Part shown: in pieces, positions 17,132 to 25,271 of the stretch
How the letters are laid out: every line of letters starts with the position of its first letter
Numbering within the stretch: the first letter of the stretch is position 1
DNA from: Roseiarcus sp963770035
GTDB lineage: Bacteria; Pseudomonadota; Alphaproteobacteria; Rhizobiales; Beijerinckiaceae
Assembly: GCA_963770035.1 (NCBI GenBank)
Contig: CAVYON010000053.1
Coordinates: 372,001 to 436,000, forward strand
Length of the DNA: 64,000 bases
Direction: 5' to 3'
Notes under the pieces: generated by a model
What the model was told of the DNA's origin: nothing
The model's input: the letters and a program-made list of their open reading frames with translations, nothing else
Database searches by the model: none
Made by a program: the position numbers and the translations under genes

Positions 17132-18451
17132 CTACAACCCTCGCCAGCTCACACGCCAGATCGAGCCGCTCTCGTCGTCCGTCACGAGAAGGGCCCCGTC
17201 CTTCGCCACCGCGACGCCGACGGGCCGCCCCCACGCCCCGCCGTCGGCCGCGACGAAACCGACCAGGAAATCCTCGTAGACCCCGGTCGGTTTTCCGTCC
17301 TTCATCATCAGCCGCACCACCTTGTAGCCGGTGCGCTTGCCGCGGTTCCACGAGCCGTGGAAGGCGACGAAGGCGTCGCCGGCATAGTCGGCGGGAAACT
17401 GCGTCCCCTGATAGAACGCGATCCCGAGCGGAGCGGAGTGCGGCTGGAACAGCACGTCGGGGACGCTCACGCGGCCCGAGAGGTCCGGCCGCTCGCCCTT
17501 GTGGCGCGGGTCTTGATGATCTCCGATGTAGAACCACGGCCAGCCGAAGAATTCGCCGTCGGCGACCCTGGTCGCATAGTCGGGCGGCAGGTCGTCGCCG
17601 AGCCCGTCGCGTTCGTTGACGACGCACCAGAGCGCGCCCGCCGCCGGCTCGACGGCCATGCCGGAGCAGTTGCGCAACCCCGTCGCGTAGACGCGCTTGT
17701 GGCCGCCCTCGGGATCGAACGCCAGCACATCGGCGCGATCCCGCTCCGCGCCGAAGGACGCGCCGAGCGGTCCGGGGGCAACCTCGGCGGCATTGGGCCG
17801 ATCGGCGCCGTCTGCGTCGTTGGTCGCCGAGCCGACCGAGACGAACATCGTCTTGCCGTCCTGGGAGAAAGCGAGGTCACGCGTCCAATGGGCGCCCCCC
17901 TCGGGCAGGCTCGGAACGACAATTTCGTCCGGGTGCGAGGCCCTGAGGTCGCCATCGCGATAGGGAATTCGGCGCACCGAGCCGACGGTCGCGACATAGA
18001 CCCAGCGCGGGTCGGGGCCCGGCGGATAGAAGGCGATCCCATAGACCAGCGGCAGGCCGGCAGCGAAGACGTGCGGCTGAGCGGGAGCCGCATTCCCGCC
18101 ATCGGCGTGGAAGACCAGCACCTGCCCGGCCCCGCTTTCGGCGACGAACACATCCCCGTTGGGAGCGACGCGGATCACCCGCGGGCTCGACAAGCCAGAG
18201 GCGAACAGGTCGACGGAAAAGCCCGGCGGCGCTTTCGGCAAAGCGCCGGACGGTCGAGCGACGCGAGACGACGCGTTGGCCGCCGACGGCGTCGCATAGG
18301 GCGGCGGAAGATCGGCGGGCGTGATCAGCCGCTGAACGCCCGGCGCGTCCGCGCGCCAGTCGCCGTAAGCGGACTGCCCGGTTCTTGGGCCATCGGCCGC
18401 GAGCGCCGCGCTGGCGGCGACGATCGAGGCGACCGCCGCGATCCTTCGCAT
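17132..18451 (-). CDS. L-sorbosone dehydrogenase-like PQQ-type beta-propeller protein
   Basis: A 439-residue periplasmic protein with a six-bladed beta-propeller of the soluble glucose/sorbosone dehydrogenase class, which oxidises sugars or aldehydes using PQQ. A signal peptide covers residues 1-19 (AAVASIVAASAALA). Propeller signatures include PRVIRVAPNGDVFVAESGAG, GGAHWTRDLAFSQDGKTMFV, YATGLRNCSGMAVEPA, GDDLPPDYATRV and FGWPWFYIGDHQDPRHKG, all typical of the sorbosone branch. The ATG at 18451 is preceded by GAGGAGG. The actual substrate is not determinable, and some family members are orphan. Confidence 0.87.
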   Translation of the reverse strand: MRRIAAVASIVAASAALAADGPRTGQSAYGDWRADAPGVQRLITPADLPPPYATPSAANASSRVARPSGALPKAPPGFSVDLFASGLSSPRVIRVAPNGDVFVAESGAGQVLVFHADGGNAAPAQPHVFAAGLPLVYGIAFYPPGPDPRWVYVATVGSVRRIPYRDGDLRASHPDEIVVPSLPEGGAHWTRDLAFSQDGKTMFVSVGSATNDADGADRPNAAEVAPGPLGASFGAERDRADVLAFDPEGGHKRVYATGLRNCSGMAVEPAAGALWCVVNERDGLGDDLPPDYATRVADGEFFGWPWFYIGDHQDPRHKGERPDLSGRVSVPDVLFQPHSAPLGIAFYQGTQFPADYAGDAFVAFHGSWNRGKRTGYKVVRLMMKDGKPTGVYEDFLVGFVAADGGAWGRPVGVAVAKDGALLVTDDESGSIWRVSWRGL

Positions 18452-18665
18452 GACGTCCTCCTCGCTGAAAAGCCCAAGCTTATGCTTCTCAGGAGGGGCG
18501 ACAATACGTCGTCGCGCCGATGGAGACGACGCAGGCTGCGCGGTTCCGTCATTGGAGCAAAGCGCGGCAATCCTGACGATCGTAGGGCGCTCTATGGTCT
18601 CGGATTGTTTTGGGCTCACGCTCCTCACAATGAGGGTTGCGGTCGAACCGAACTCACCAAAAGCC

Positions 18666-19691
18666 CTAAGGCTCGGCCGTTCCGTCCGGCCGCGGGGCGG
18701 ACCGCTCGACGGCGAATTGGGGAGCGACGAGGGCGGAAGCTACCGTCACGTCGTTCAACTCCTGGTGCAACTCTGCGGCGCTGAGGCGATAGGCGAACGG
18801 GGCAAGGCTATCCTTGATCAGGTAGTCGAGCGGCTGGCCTTGGTGATCGTAATCCGCCCCGTAGATCAGGAAGGCGTGATCCTCGCTGCCGGTGACGACC
18901 GCCTGCCCGTGCATGAGAGACCGGTGGATGAGGTCGATCAGCGTCGTAAGACCGACGTAGCGCACCCGCGTGTCGGCGCGCGCATCGGGATCGTGCGAGG
19001 GACCCCAGCCTTCCACGCCGTCGCGCGCAAGGTCGAACTCGGTCCACGCCTGCCCCGCCAAGGTCGCGTCAGCCAGCGCTGCAGGGCTTACCGGCTGACC
19101 TTCGAGATGGGTCGTCGCCGGCGCGACGCCGAGCGCCGCGGTCAGAGCGTCCTCGAGCGCCTTGCCTTTGGTTTCAGGTTCCGCCGGGCCGGCCACCGTG
19201 TCCTTGAGTGTCGCCAGCACCGGCGCGTCGTCGTCGACGTCGTGGAAATCGTCACGATCGACAAGCCCGTTCTGCCGGATGAGTGCGAGCGCCTCGACCG
19301 CCAGTCCCCCGTCGCCCGGCTCGCCCGGCTCGCCGCGGATGAGCCGCCGGAACCGGTCGGCAAGCGCGTCGCGCTCGAGGGCCGCGCGCGAGAACTCGAC
19401 ATGGGCGCCGGGATGCCGCGTCATGTAGTCCGTTTCCAGCATGCTGAGCGTTGCATAGACCCAGCAGAGGCCCGTCTTGCCCTGATCGAGCGGCGCGGTG
19501 ATCGGCAGAACATAGCGCTCCGCCGCCCCGTCAGGCGGGTCGCCGGCCGAGACATCGAGGAGAGGGACAGCCTCGCTATGGCGGGTCGCCCCAGCCGCGA
19601 CGGCGGTGACGAGCGCCGCGAGGACAAGCAGAGACGCGGCGCGCCGGCGTTTTCCGCCTGCAGCCCGAGCAAAACCATATAGGATCGCCAT
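18666..19691 (-). CDS. Papain-like (C1) cysteine peptidase, exported
   Basis: A 341-residue protein of the C1 peptidase fold, resembling bacterial aminopeptidase C/papain-like enzymes. An N-terminal hydrophobic segment (ASLLVLAALVTAVAAGA) is a signal peptide or membrane anchor. The oxyanion glutamine and catalytic cysteine are Q70 and C76 in DQGKTGLCWVYATLSMLE. The histidine lies in SEDHAFLIYGADYD near 265. The third residue is normally Asn in a (K/V)NSW motif; here it reads LIKDSLAPF, so an Asp may replace it. The ATG at 19691 is chosen as the first start before the hydrophobic segment. Substrate unknown. Confidence 0.78.
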   Translation of the reverse strand: MAILYGFARAAGGKRRRAASLLVLAALVTAVAAGATRHSEAVPLLDVSAGDPPDGAAERYVLPITAPLDQGKTGLCWVYATLSMLETDYMTRHPGAHVEFSRAALERDALADRFRRLIRGEPGEPGDGGLAVEALALIRQNGLVDRDDFHDVDDDAPVLATLKDTVAGPAEPETKGKALEDALTAALGVAPATTHLEGQPVSPAALADATLAGQAWTEFDLARDGVEGWGPSHDPDARADTRVRYVGLTTLIDLIHRSLMHGQAVVTGSEDHAFLIYGADYDHQGQPLDYLIKDSLAPFAYRLSAAELHQELNDVTVASALVAPQFAVERSAPRPDGTAEP

Positions 19692-19845
19692 GAGCTTTAT
19701 GACCGCGCCTCTTCTTTCGTCCGGCGCCGGCCGGGCTCCCACTTCCCCGAACGCCGCGGGGCAACCGGAGAAGGAAAGCGTCTCTGCATGTCCCGATAGG
19801 GGCGCGCCGGCGGCTCCAACATGGCGATGGTTTGGAAACTTCGCG

Positions 19846-20427
19846 TCAGCCGCGCCGTTCGCGCCCCATCGCGTAAAACTCCTCGTTCGGGCGGATCGAG
19901 AAGGCGTTCGCCAGCCGGTTCGATAGGGCGAAAAACGCAGCGATGGCGGCGATGTCCCAGGCCTCGTCGTCGGTGAAGCCATGCGCTTGCAGCGCCGCAT
20001 AGTCTGCGTCGTCGATGGCCTGCGACCGCTCGGCGACTTTCATCGCGAAGTCGAGCATGGCGCGCTGGCGCGGCGTGAGGTCGGCCTTGCGATAGTTGAT
20101 CGCAACCTGGTCGGCGATCAGCGGGTTCTTCGCCCGGATGCGCAGGATCGCGCCATGCGCGACCACGCAATAGCCGCAGGCGTTGAGCCCGGACGTGGCG
20201 ACCACGATCATCTCGCGCTCCGCCTTGGTGAGGCCGCCCGGCTTCTCCATCAGGGCGTCATGATAGGCGAAGAAGGCGCGAAACTCCTCCGGCCGTCGCG
20301 CGAGCGCGAGGAAGACGTTGGGCACAAAGCCAGACTTCTCCTGCACCGCCGCGATCCGCTCGGCGATGTCGGCGGGAAGGTCTTCGAGCCTTGGCGGTGC
20401 GAACCGGCTGATCGGCGTGGTGCTCAT
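19846..20427 (-). CDS. Peroxidase-related enzyme of the AhpD/carboxymuconolactone decarboxylase family
   Basis: A 193-residue alpha-helical protein of the AhpD-like superfamily. The redox motif is present: SGLNACGYCVVAHGA, with the CxxC pair and the downstream histidine of the family's E-x(n)-C-x-x-C-x-x-x-H pattern. Other family marks are KSGFVPNVFLALARRPE near the N-terminus and AFFALSNRLANAF near the end. It is likely a peroxide- or organic-peroxide-reducing enzyme. It is divergent from the LLM oxidoreductase at 20517. The ATG at 20427 begins MSTTPISRFAPP. Confidence 0.88.
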   Translation of the reverse strand: MSTTPISRFAPPRLEDLPADIAERIAAVQEKSGFVPNVFLALARRPEEFRAFFAYHDALMEKPGGLTKAEREMIVVATSGLNACGYCVVAHGAILRIRAKNPLIADQVAINYRKADLTPRQRAMLDFAMKVAERSQAIDDADYAALQAHGFTDDEAWDIAAIAAFFALSNRLANAFSIRPNEEFYAMGRERRG

Positions 20428-20516
20428 AGCGCGCGCATCCCTGCTTCCTGACCGCCATGCTAGCATCGCGCCGGCGCGGGGAAAAATCGGCCGCCGACTC
20501 GAAGCGAGGCCTACTG

Positions 20517-21566
20517 ATGGAATTCGGCGTCTACACCTTCGTCGAGACCCGGCTCGACCCCGTGACCGGCGAGCCGGTCGATCTCGACAAGACCTTCGTC
20601 GAGCTTCTGGAGGAAATCGAACTCGCCGATCAGGTCGGGCTCGACGTGTTCGGGCTCGGCGAGCACCACCGGCCCGATTACGCCATTTCGGCGCCCGCCG
20701 TGGCGCTGGCGGCGGGGGCGGCGCGCACGAAACGCATCCGCCTCACGAGCGCGGTGACGGTGTTGTCGTCCGACGATCCGGTGCGGGTCTACCAGCAGTT
20801 CGCCACGCTCGATGGCCTCTCCGGCGGGCGGGCGGAGATCATGGCCGGACGCGGCGCGTTCATCGAATCCTTTCCGCTGTTCGGCTATGACCTCGAAGAC
20901 TACGAGACCCTGTTTTCCGAAAAGCTCGAACTCCTGCTCGCCATCCGCAAGGACGCCCGGCCGGACTGGCGCGGCGGCCATCGTCCGGCGCTGAACGGTC
21001 CGGGCGTCTATCCGCGCGCGTTGCAAAGCCCCCTGCCCGTCTGGATCGCCTCGGGCGGCACGCCGCAGTCGGTGGCGCGCGCAGGCGCCCTCGGCCTGCC
21101 GCTCGCGATCGCCATCATCGGCGGGGAGCCGGCGCGCTTCGCCCCGCTGGCCGCGCACTATCGGGAAGCGGGCCGGCGCGCGGGCGTTGCGGAGAGCGCG
21201 CTCAAGCTCGGGATCAACGGCCACGGCTTTATCGCCGATGACGCCGAGGCCGCGGCCGATGCCTATTTCGAGCCTTACGCCGAGGTGATGCGCCGGCTGG
21301 GGCGCGAGCGCGGCTGGCCGCCGCTGACGCGGGCGCAGTTCGACATGGGCCGGTCGCCCCGGGGCCACCTGATGATCGGATCGCCCAACGACGTCGTCGC
21401 CAAGATCCTCGCCCAGCACGCGGTCTTCGGCCACGACCGCTATCTCATGCAGATGCGCGTCGGCCAGCAGCCGCATGCGGCGATCCTGCGCTCGATCGAG
21501 CTGTTCGGCACAGTCGTCGCGCCAAGGGTGCGGGAGGCGTTGGCGGATCGCAGAGGCGTGAGATGA
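20517..21566 (+). CDS. LLM class flavin-dependent oxidoreductase
   Basis: A 349-residue bacterial luciferase-like monooxygenase, a TIM-barrel enzyme using reduced FMN or F420. Diagnostic segments are the FGLGEHHRPDYAISAPA region (residues about 45-65), LTSAVTVLSSDDPVRVYQQF, LDGLSGGRAEIMAGRGAF and SPLPVWIASGGTPQSVARAG. Length matches the family. The start at 20517 follows a GCGAGG site. Its last ~30 codons recur as a relic at 22855-22960, 1.3 kb downstream. Substrate unknown. Confidence 0.9.
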   Translation: MEFGVYTFVETRLDPVTGEPVDLDKTFVELLEEIELADQVGLDVFGLGEHHRPDYAISAPAVALAAGAARTKRIRLTSAVTVLSSDDPVRVYQQFATLDGLSGGRAEIMAGRGAFIESFPLFGYDLEDYETLFSEKLELLLAIRKDARPDWRGGHRPALNGPGVYPRALQSPLPVWIASGGTPQSVARAGALGLPLAIAIIGGEPARFAPLAAHYREAGRRAGVAESALKLGINGHGFIADDAEAAADAYFEPYAEVMRRLGRERGWPPLTRAQFDMGRSPRGHLMIGSPNDVVAKILAQHAVFGHDRYLMQMRVGQQPHAAILRSIELFGTVVAPRVREALADRRGVR

Positions 21567-21573
21567 GGACGCG

Positions 21574-21690
21574 CCGTCGCAGTTGATCCAGCGCAAGGCC
21601 GAGCGCGGCCCGGCGAGTATCATCGGGCGCAATTCCATGTTGACCGACCGCATCACCGAGGTCATCGGCCCGGATTCGGGAAAACGCTAG
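21574..21690 (+). pseudogene. Short coding remnant
   Basis: A frame of about 38 codons (QLIQRKAERGPASIIGRNSM then LTDRITEVIGPDSGKR) ends at 21690 and has no plausible start. The composition looks like the tail of a former protein. The family was not recognised. Confidence 0.3.
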
Positions 21691-21774
21691 ATATCAAGTC
21701 GTTGCGGCTCGGGCGCTGGCGCCGTCCCTGTGGCGCCGCAACGCCGAGCCCATGTGGACGGCTGGAGGATTTCC

Positions 21775-22365
21775 ATGCAAACGCCCGTCGAGATCGCGTA
21801 CCGCCACTGCGAGCCGAGCGAAGAGCTCCGCGCGGAGATCGACGCGCAGATCAGGCGCCTGGAGAAGTTCGGCGATCGCATCACGAGTTGTCGCGTCGTC
21901 GTCGAAGGCCCGCAAACTCGGCATCGAAGCGGGGAAGCGTTCAAGGTCGACCTCTTTATCGCCCTGCCCGAGCGCAAAGAGGTCGCGGTCAACCGAACGC
22001 ATGACGCACCCGAGCGTGAGCATGCCCTGGTCGCGATTTGCCGGGCGTTCGACGAGGCGATCCGAAAGGTCGGAGACGACGAGCGCGAGATGAGCGGCCA
22101 GGTCAAAGGGCGCCTCGGAGAAGGCCGCGGGCGGGTGACGAAATTCGTCGCGGGAGAAGATTACGGCTTCCTCGAAACGCCGGACGGGCGAGAGATTTAT
22201 TTCCACCGCAATGCCGTACTTGACGGCGCGTTCAATCGGCTCACGGTCGGATCGGAAGTGCGATTTGCCGAAGAAGAAGGAGAAAAGGGCGCGCAGGCCA
22301 GCACGGTTCACCTCGTCGGCGAGCGCCATGCCCAGCGCAGCCGGCGCAACCTACGCAGGTCATGA
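21775..22365 (+). CDS. HPF/RaiA-type ribosome-associated protein fused to a cold-shock domain
   Basis: A 196-residue two-domain protein. Residues 1-95 have the HPF/RaiA S30AE-like fold (EEIDAQIRRLEKF-type helix, then TSCRVVVEGPQ), a ribosome hibernation module. Residues 110-175 form a cold-shock domain with GRVTKFVAGEDYGFLETPD, the RNP1-like segment, and EIYFHRNAV (RNP2-like FH). The arrangement suggests binding of ribosome or RNA under stress; that is inference from the domains. A CTGGAGG site precedes the ATG at 21775. The host-attachment gene follows one base after its stop. Confidence 0.87.
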   Translation: MQTPVEIAYRHCEPSEELRAEIDAQIRRLEKFGDRITSCRVVVEGPQTRHRSGEAFKVDLFIALPERKEVAVNRTHDAPEREHALVAICRAFDEAIRKVGDDEREMSGQVKGRLGEGRGRVTKFVAGEDYGFLETPDGREIYFHRNAVLDGAFNRLTVGSEVRFAEEEGEKGAQASTVHLVGERHAQRSRRNLRRS

Positions 22366-22366
22366 C

Positions 22367-22831
22367 ATGCCGAAGACCAAGATTCCTCATGACGCGTTCA
22401 TCTTTGTCGGCGACGGCCGCAAGGCGTTGTTCCTGCGCAACGCCGGCGACGGGATGTTCCCGAATTTCGTCACGGCGGAAGTCTTCGCCGAAACCAACCC
22501 GCCCACGCGCGAGCAGGGAACCGACCGGCCGGGGCGCGAATTCGCGGCGGCCGGGACGACGATCCGCAGCGCCGTCGAACCGACCGACTGGCATCAGATT
22601 GAGGAGCGGCGCTTCGTGAGAGAGGTCGCTGGCGCGCTCGAGCGACTGACGCGCGAACGTGGAACGCCCGCGCTTGTCATCGCCGCGCCGCCTCGCGCCC
22701 TCGCCGAACTGCGCAAGGCGCTTCATCCCGACGTCCGGGCGAAGGTCGTGGCGGAGCTCAACAAGGATTTCACCAAGCATCCGGTCGGCGACATCGAGCG
22801 CCACATCGTCGAAGCGCTGGCGGGCGACTAG
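22367..22831 (+). CDS. Host attachment protein family (AtsE-like)
   Basis: A 154-residue protein of the host-attachment family first described in Agrobacterium. It has the family N-terminus HDAFIFVGDGRKALFLRNAG, a mid region with HQIEERRFVREVAGALERL, and the C-terminal VIAAPPRALAELRKALHP and VVAELNKDFTKHPVGDIERH. The last two are highly conserved and resemble the eRF1 domain 3-like fold. Despite the name, such proteins are cytosolic and common in free-living alphaproteobacteria. It follows the HPF-cold-shock gene almost without a gap, so both probably belong to one stress-linked operon. Confidence 0.88.
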   Translation: MPKTKIPHDAFIFVGDGRKALFLRNAGDGMFPNFVTAEVFAETNPPTREQGTDRPGREFAAAGTTIRSAVEPTDWHQIEERRFVREVAGALERLTRERGTPALVIAAPPRALAELRKALHPDVRAKVVAELNKDFTKHPVGDIERHIVEALAGD

Positions 22832-22854
22832 CCCCGCGGGGCCGCGTTACAGAG

Positions 22855-22960
22855 ATGCGCGTCGGCCTCCAGCGGCATGCGGCGATCCTGCGCTCGATCG
22901 AGCTGTTCGGCGCGCTCGCTGCGCCGAGGATGCGGGAGCAGATCGCGAAGCGAGCGGCGT
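22855..22960 (+). pseudogene. Relic of an LLM oxidoreductase 3' end
   Basis: About 30 codons (MRVGLQRHAAILRSIELFG...MREQIAKRA) nearly duplicate the end of the LLM gene at 21451-21550. No upstream part is present. It is directly followed by a truncated carboxymuconolactone decarboxylase gene, which indicates a recombination scar. Confidence 0.7.
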
Positions 22961-23045
22961 CGACAGCGCGGATTGGCCCTCCGAAAGCCGCTTGGGGCGC
23001 GGAAGGCGCCCGCTCTCGCGGATTGACGGGACAGGCGGCGGGCGG

Positions 23046-23354
23046 GTGGACGCTTCGCTTGCCGACATCGCGCCGGACTTTGCCCGTTATCTGATCGAGT
23101 TCCCCTTTGGCGACATCTATTGCCGTCCGGGGCTCAGCCTGCGCGACCGCGAGGTCGCAACCATCGCAGCGCTCACCGCCTTCGGCAACGCGGCACCGCA
23201 GCGCAAAGTCCACATCGCGGCGGGCCTGAACGTCGGACTGACCCGCGAGGAGATCGTCGAGATCGTCATGCAGATGGCGGTCTATGCGGGATTTCCGGCA
23301 GCGCTCAACGGGCTATTCGCGGCTAAGGAAGTCTTTGTCACCCATAAGGCGTAG
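23046..23354 (+). CDS. Carboxymuconolactone decarboxylase family protein, probably N-terminally truncated
   Basis: The core of a CMD/AhpD-like protein: SLADIAPDFARYLIEFPFGD, LSLRDREVATIAALTAFGN, KVHIAAGLNVGLTREEIVEI and MAVYAGFPAALNGLFAAKEV. The frame reaches upstream with RIDGTGGG, also part of the family pattern, but no ATG precedes it. The GTG at 23046 is the only usable start, giving 102 residues instead of the usual 125-130. The N-terminal helix seems lost where the LLM relic was joined. The redox cysteine pair is absent (GNAAPQRKVHI), as in true decarboxylase-type members. Confidence 0.65.
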   Translation: MDASLADIAPDFARYLIEFPFGDIYCRPGLSLRDREVATIAALTAFGNAAPQRKVHIAAGLNVGLTREEIVEIVMQMAVYAGFPAALNGLFAAKEVFVTHKA

Positions 23355-23439
23355 AAAGGCGGCTGACGCCCTGTCGCATGCGAGGCCGCGTTGCTAACAT
23401 GCCAGCAGGGACGGCGCGGCTGCGAAAGGATCATCGGTC

Positions 23440-24411
23440 ATGACGGAACGCATTGGCTTCATCGGCGTCGGGCTCATGGGCCACGGCATGGCGAAGAATA
23501 TCGTCGAGAAGGGCTTTCCGCTGACCGTGCTGGCGCACCGCAAACGCGAGGCGGTCGACGATCTCAAAAGCCGCGGCGCGCAGGAGGTGACGACGCCGCG
23601 TGCGGTCGCGGAGGCGAGCGACGTCGTTGTCCTCTGCGTCACCGGCTCGCCGCAGGTCGAGGCGGTCGTCATGGGCCCGGACGGGCTCGCCTCCGCTGGC
23701 AAACCGCTGATGATCGTCGACTGCTCGACCTCGGAGCCGGCCTCGACCCGGCGCCTCGCGGCGGACCTCGCGCCCAAGGGGATTGCCTTCGTCGACGCGC
23801 CCTTGAGCCGCACGCCGAAGGACGCGTGGGAGGGGACGCTCGACGTCATGGTCGGTGGCGACCCGGCGAATGTCGCCCGCGTGCGGCCGGTTCTCGAGAC
23901 CTTCGCTGGCCGCGTTGTCGAGACCGGGCCGGTCGGCACCGGCCACACGATGAAGCTCCTCAACAATTTCGTATCGATGGGCTACGCGGCGCTCTATTCG
24001 GAGGCGCTGACGGTCGGAGCCAAGGCGGGCCTGTCGCCGCAAGTGTTCGACGCGGTCATCCGCAACGGCCGCATGGATTGCCCATTCTACCAGACGTTCT
24101 CCAAATATGTGATCGAGCGCGACCGCAACGCCCATCGCTTCACGCTGGCGAACGCCTCGAAGGACATGACCTACCTCGCCGGCTTCGCGCTGGCGCTCGG
24201 CGTCGCCAATCCGGTCGGCGCCGCGGTGCGCAACGCCTTCGCCCAAGCCGTCGCGACCGGCCACGGCGAGGACTACGTGCCGATGCTGTCGGACCTCGTG
24301 GCGGAATGGAACGGGACGAAGCTTGCGCCCGAGGCCCGCCGAAGGGCTGAGTGGACAGCCTGCCGGGCGTCTCACTTGGGGTATCGCAATCAGGCCTTAG
24401 GCGCGGCTTGA
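23440..24411 (+). CDS. NAD(P)-dependent oxidoreductase, 3-hydroxyisobutyrate dehydrogenase family
   Basis: A 323-residue beta-hydroxyacid dehydrogenase. The N-terminal Rossmann motif is GFIGVGLMGHGMAKNI (residues 5-20). The substrate-binding signature is FVDAPLSRTPKDAWEGTL and the catalytic lysine lies in GTGHTMKLLNNFVSMG. The family length is about 290-300; here about 25 extra residues (EARRRAEWTACRASHLGY...) follow the natural end NGTKLA and look like read-through of non-coding sequence. The end overlaps the convergent HEPN gene by about 22 bases. Substrate unknown. Confidence 0.9.
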   Translation: MTERIGFIGVGLMGHGMAKNIVEKGFPLTVLAHRKREAVDDLKSRGAQEVTTPRAVAEASDVVVLCVTGSPQVEAVVMGPDGLASAGKPLMIVDCSTSEPASTRRLAADLAPKGIAFVDAPLSRTPKDAWEGTLDVMVGGDPANVARVRPVLETFAGRVVETGPVGTGHTMKLLNNFVSMGYAALYSEALTVGAKAGLSPQVFDAVIRNGRMDCPFYQTFSKYVIERDRNAHRFTLANASKDMTYLAGFALALGVANPVGAAVRNAFAQAVATGHGEDYVPMLSDLVAEWNGTKLAPEARRRAEWTACRASHLGYRNQALGAA

Positions 24412-24819
24412 GGCGGTGGGGGCGTGGAGCCGTCTGCGGAAAGAAGGGCGGCCACGCAGGCGGCGAAACGGCGCGCTGTGTCGAGCGCCGATCGAGCGGT
24501 TTCGGCTTTGACATGGGAACCGGGCCCAGCTTCGTAGTCGGCGATGGCCTTGAGCTGGTGCGTGAAATCCAAGGAACGACCGCAGGTCGCTGTCAAAGCG
24601 CGGATCGTCTTTCACAAGTCGCGCAAACTCTGCCCGCACGCCCGCATGCGTTTTGAAGACGCGGCCGTTGGCCTCGAAAAGGAGGGCTTGGGCCGCATGG
24701 AACCCGGCAAGATAGGCGTTACGCCCGGCGGCGTCCGAAAGATCGACACGAAGCATGATCTCCGCTTCGTTCAGAAGCGCGCTGGCCTTTTCGAGGAATG
24801 CGGCGCTCTGAGGCTTCAC
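24390..24819 (-). CDS. HEPN domain toxin (HepT-like), frameshift near 24572
   Basis: A HEPN-domain protein paired with the nucleotidyltransferase upstream. Residues 1-70 carry NAYLAGFHAAQALLFEANGR and KTHAGVRAEFARLVKDDPRF. After LRSFL one extra base near 24572 shifts the frame; the true continuation DFTHQLKAIADYEAGPGSHV runs to the stop at 24390. As written, the protein is garbled after residue ~83. HEPN partners are usually RNase toxins. This branch lacks an obvious R-x4-6-H motif in the readable part, so activity is uncertain. The GTG start overlaps the antitoxin stop by four bases. Confidence 0.78.
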
Positions 24820-25142
24820 AGGTCGACGCCTTCGCGGCGGATTTCGGACATGAGCGGCATGCGCGGGTCGTTGTAGGCGTCCTCAAGGTAAGGCAGCGCG
24901 TTGATGACCTCGCCGCTGTCGAAGAGAATCGCCGTACCGACGTCCGCAAGGCGGCGCAACTCCGCGAAGCGGTCAGGCATGTCGCGCAAGAACACCGCAA
25001 TATCGTAATCGGAATCCGGTTGCGCGTCGCCCCGCGCGCGCGATCCGAAAAGCACCACGCGGGCCACGCGCGCGCGGTAAATTTCGGTCACAGCATCGCG
25101 GAATCGTCTGAGGACCAGGTCGTCGGGCGCTCTCACAGCCAT
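24816..25142 (-). CDS. MNT-type nucleotidyltransferase (antitoxin of HEPN-MNT pair)
   Basis: A 108-residue minimal nucleotidyltransferase with the signature RVVLFGSRARGDAQPDSDYD, that is GS-x10-D-x-D with the acidic pair for Mg2+. In characterised type VII systems (HepT-MntA) the MNT protein AMPylates and silences the HEPN toxin. It lies upstream of and overlaps the HEPN gene, the usual order. The ATG at 25142 (MAVRAPDDLVL) is preferred; the frame extends further upstream without support. It is C-terminally complete, ending SEIRREGVDL. Confidence 0.88.
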   Translation of the reverse strand: MAVRAPDDLVLRRFRDAVTEIYRARVARVVLFGSRARGDAQPDSDYDIAVFLRDMPDRFAELRRLADVGTAILFDSGEVINALPYLEDAYNDPRMPLMSEIRREGVDL

Positions 25143-25196
25143 TTGCGACACATAGCATATCTCTGCCCGAAGGCGGGCGGCGACTGAAGGGGTCGA

Positions 25197-25261
25197 TTTC
25201 ACCACCAAGGACACGAAGGCCTACGAGGACTTCGTGTTCCTTCGTGTCCTTGGTGGTGAAA
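25197..25261. repeat. Long palindromic repeat, TTCACCACC...GGTGGTGAA family (copy 2)
   Basis: A nearly perfect inverted repeat. The left arm TTTCACCACCAAGGACACGA and its complement at 25242-25261 flank a central CCTACGAGGACTTCGTGTT that is itself partly symmetrical. It lies between the amidase end and the MNT gene and is related to the copy at 1309-1373. Confidence 0.85.
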
Positions 25262-25271
25262 GTGCCATGCG

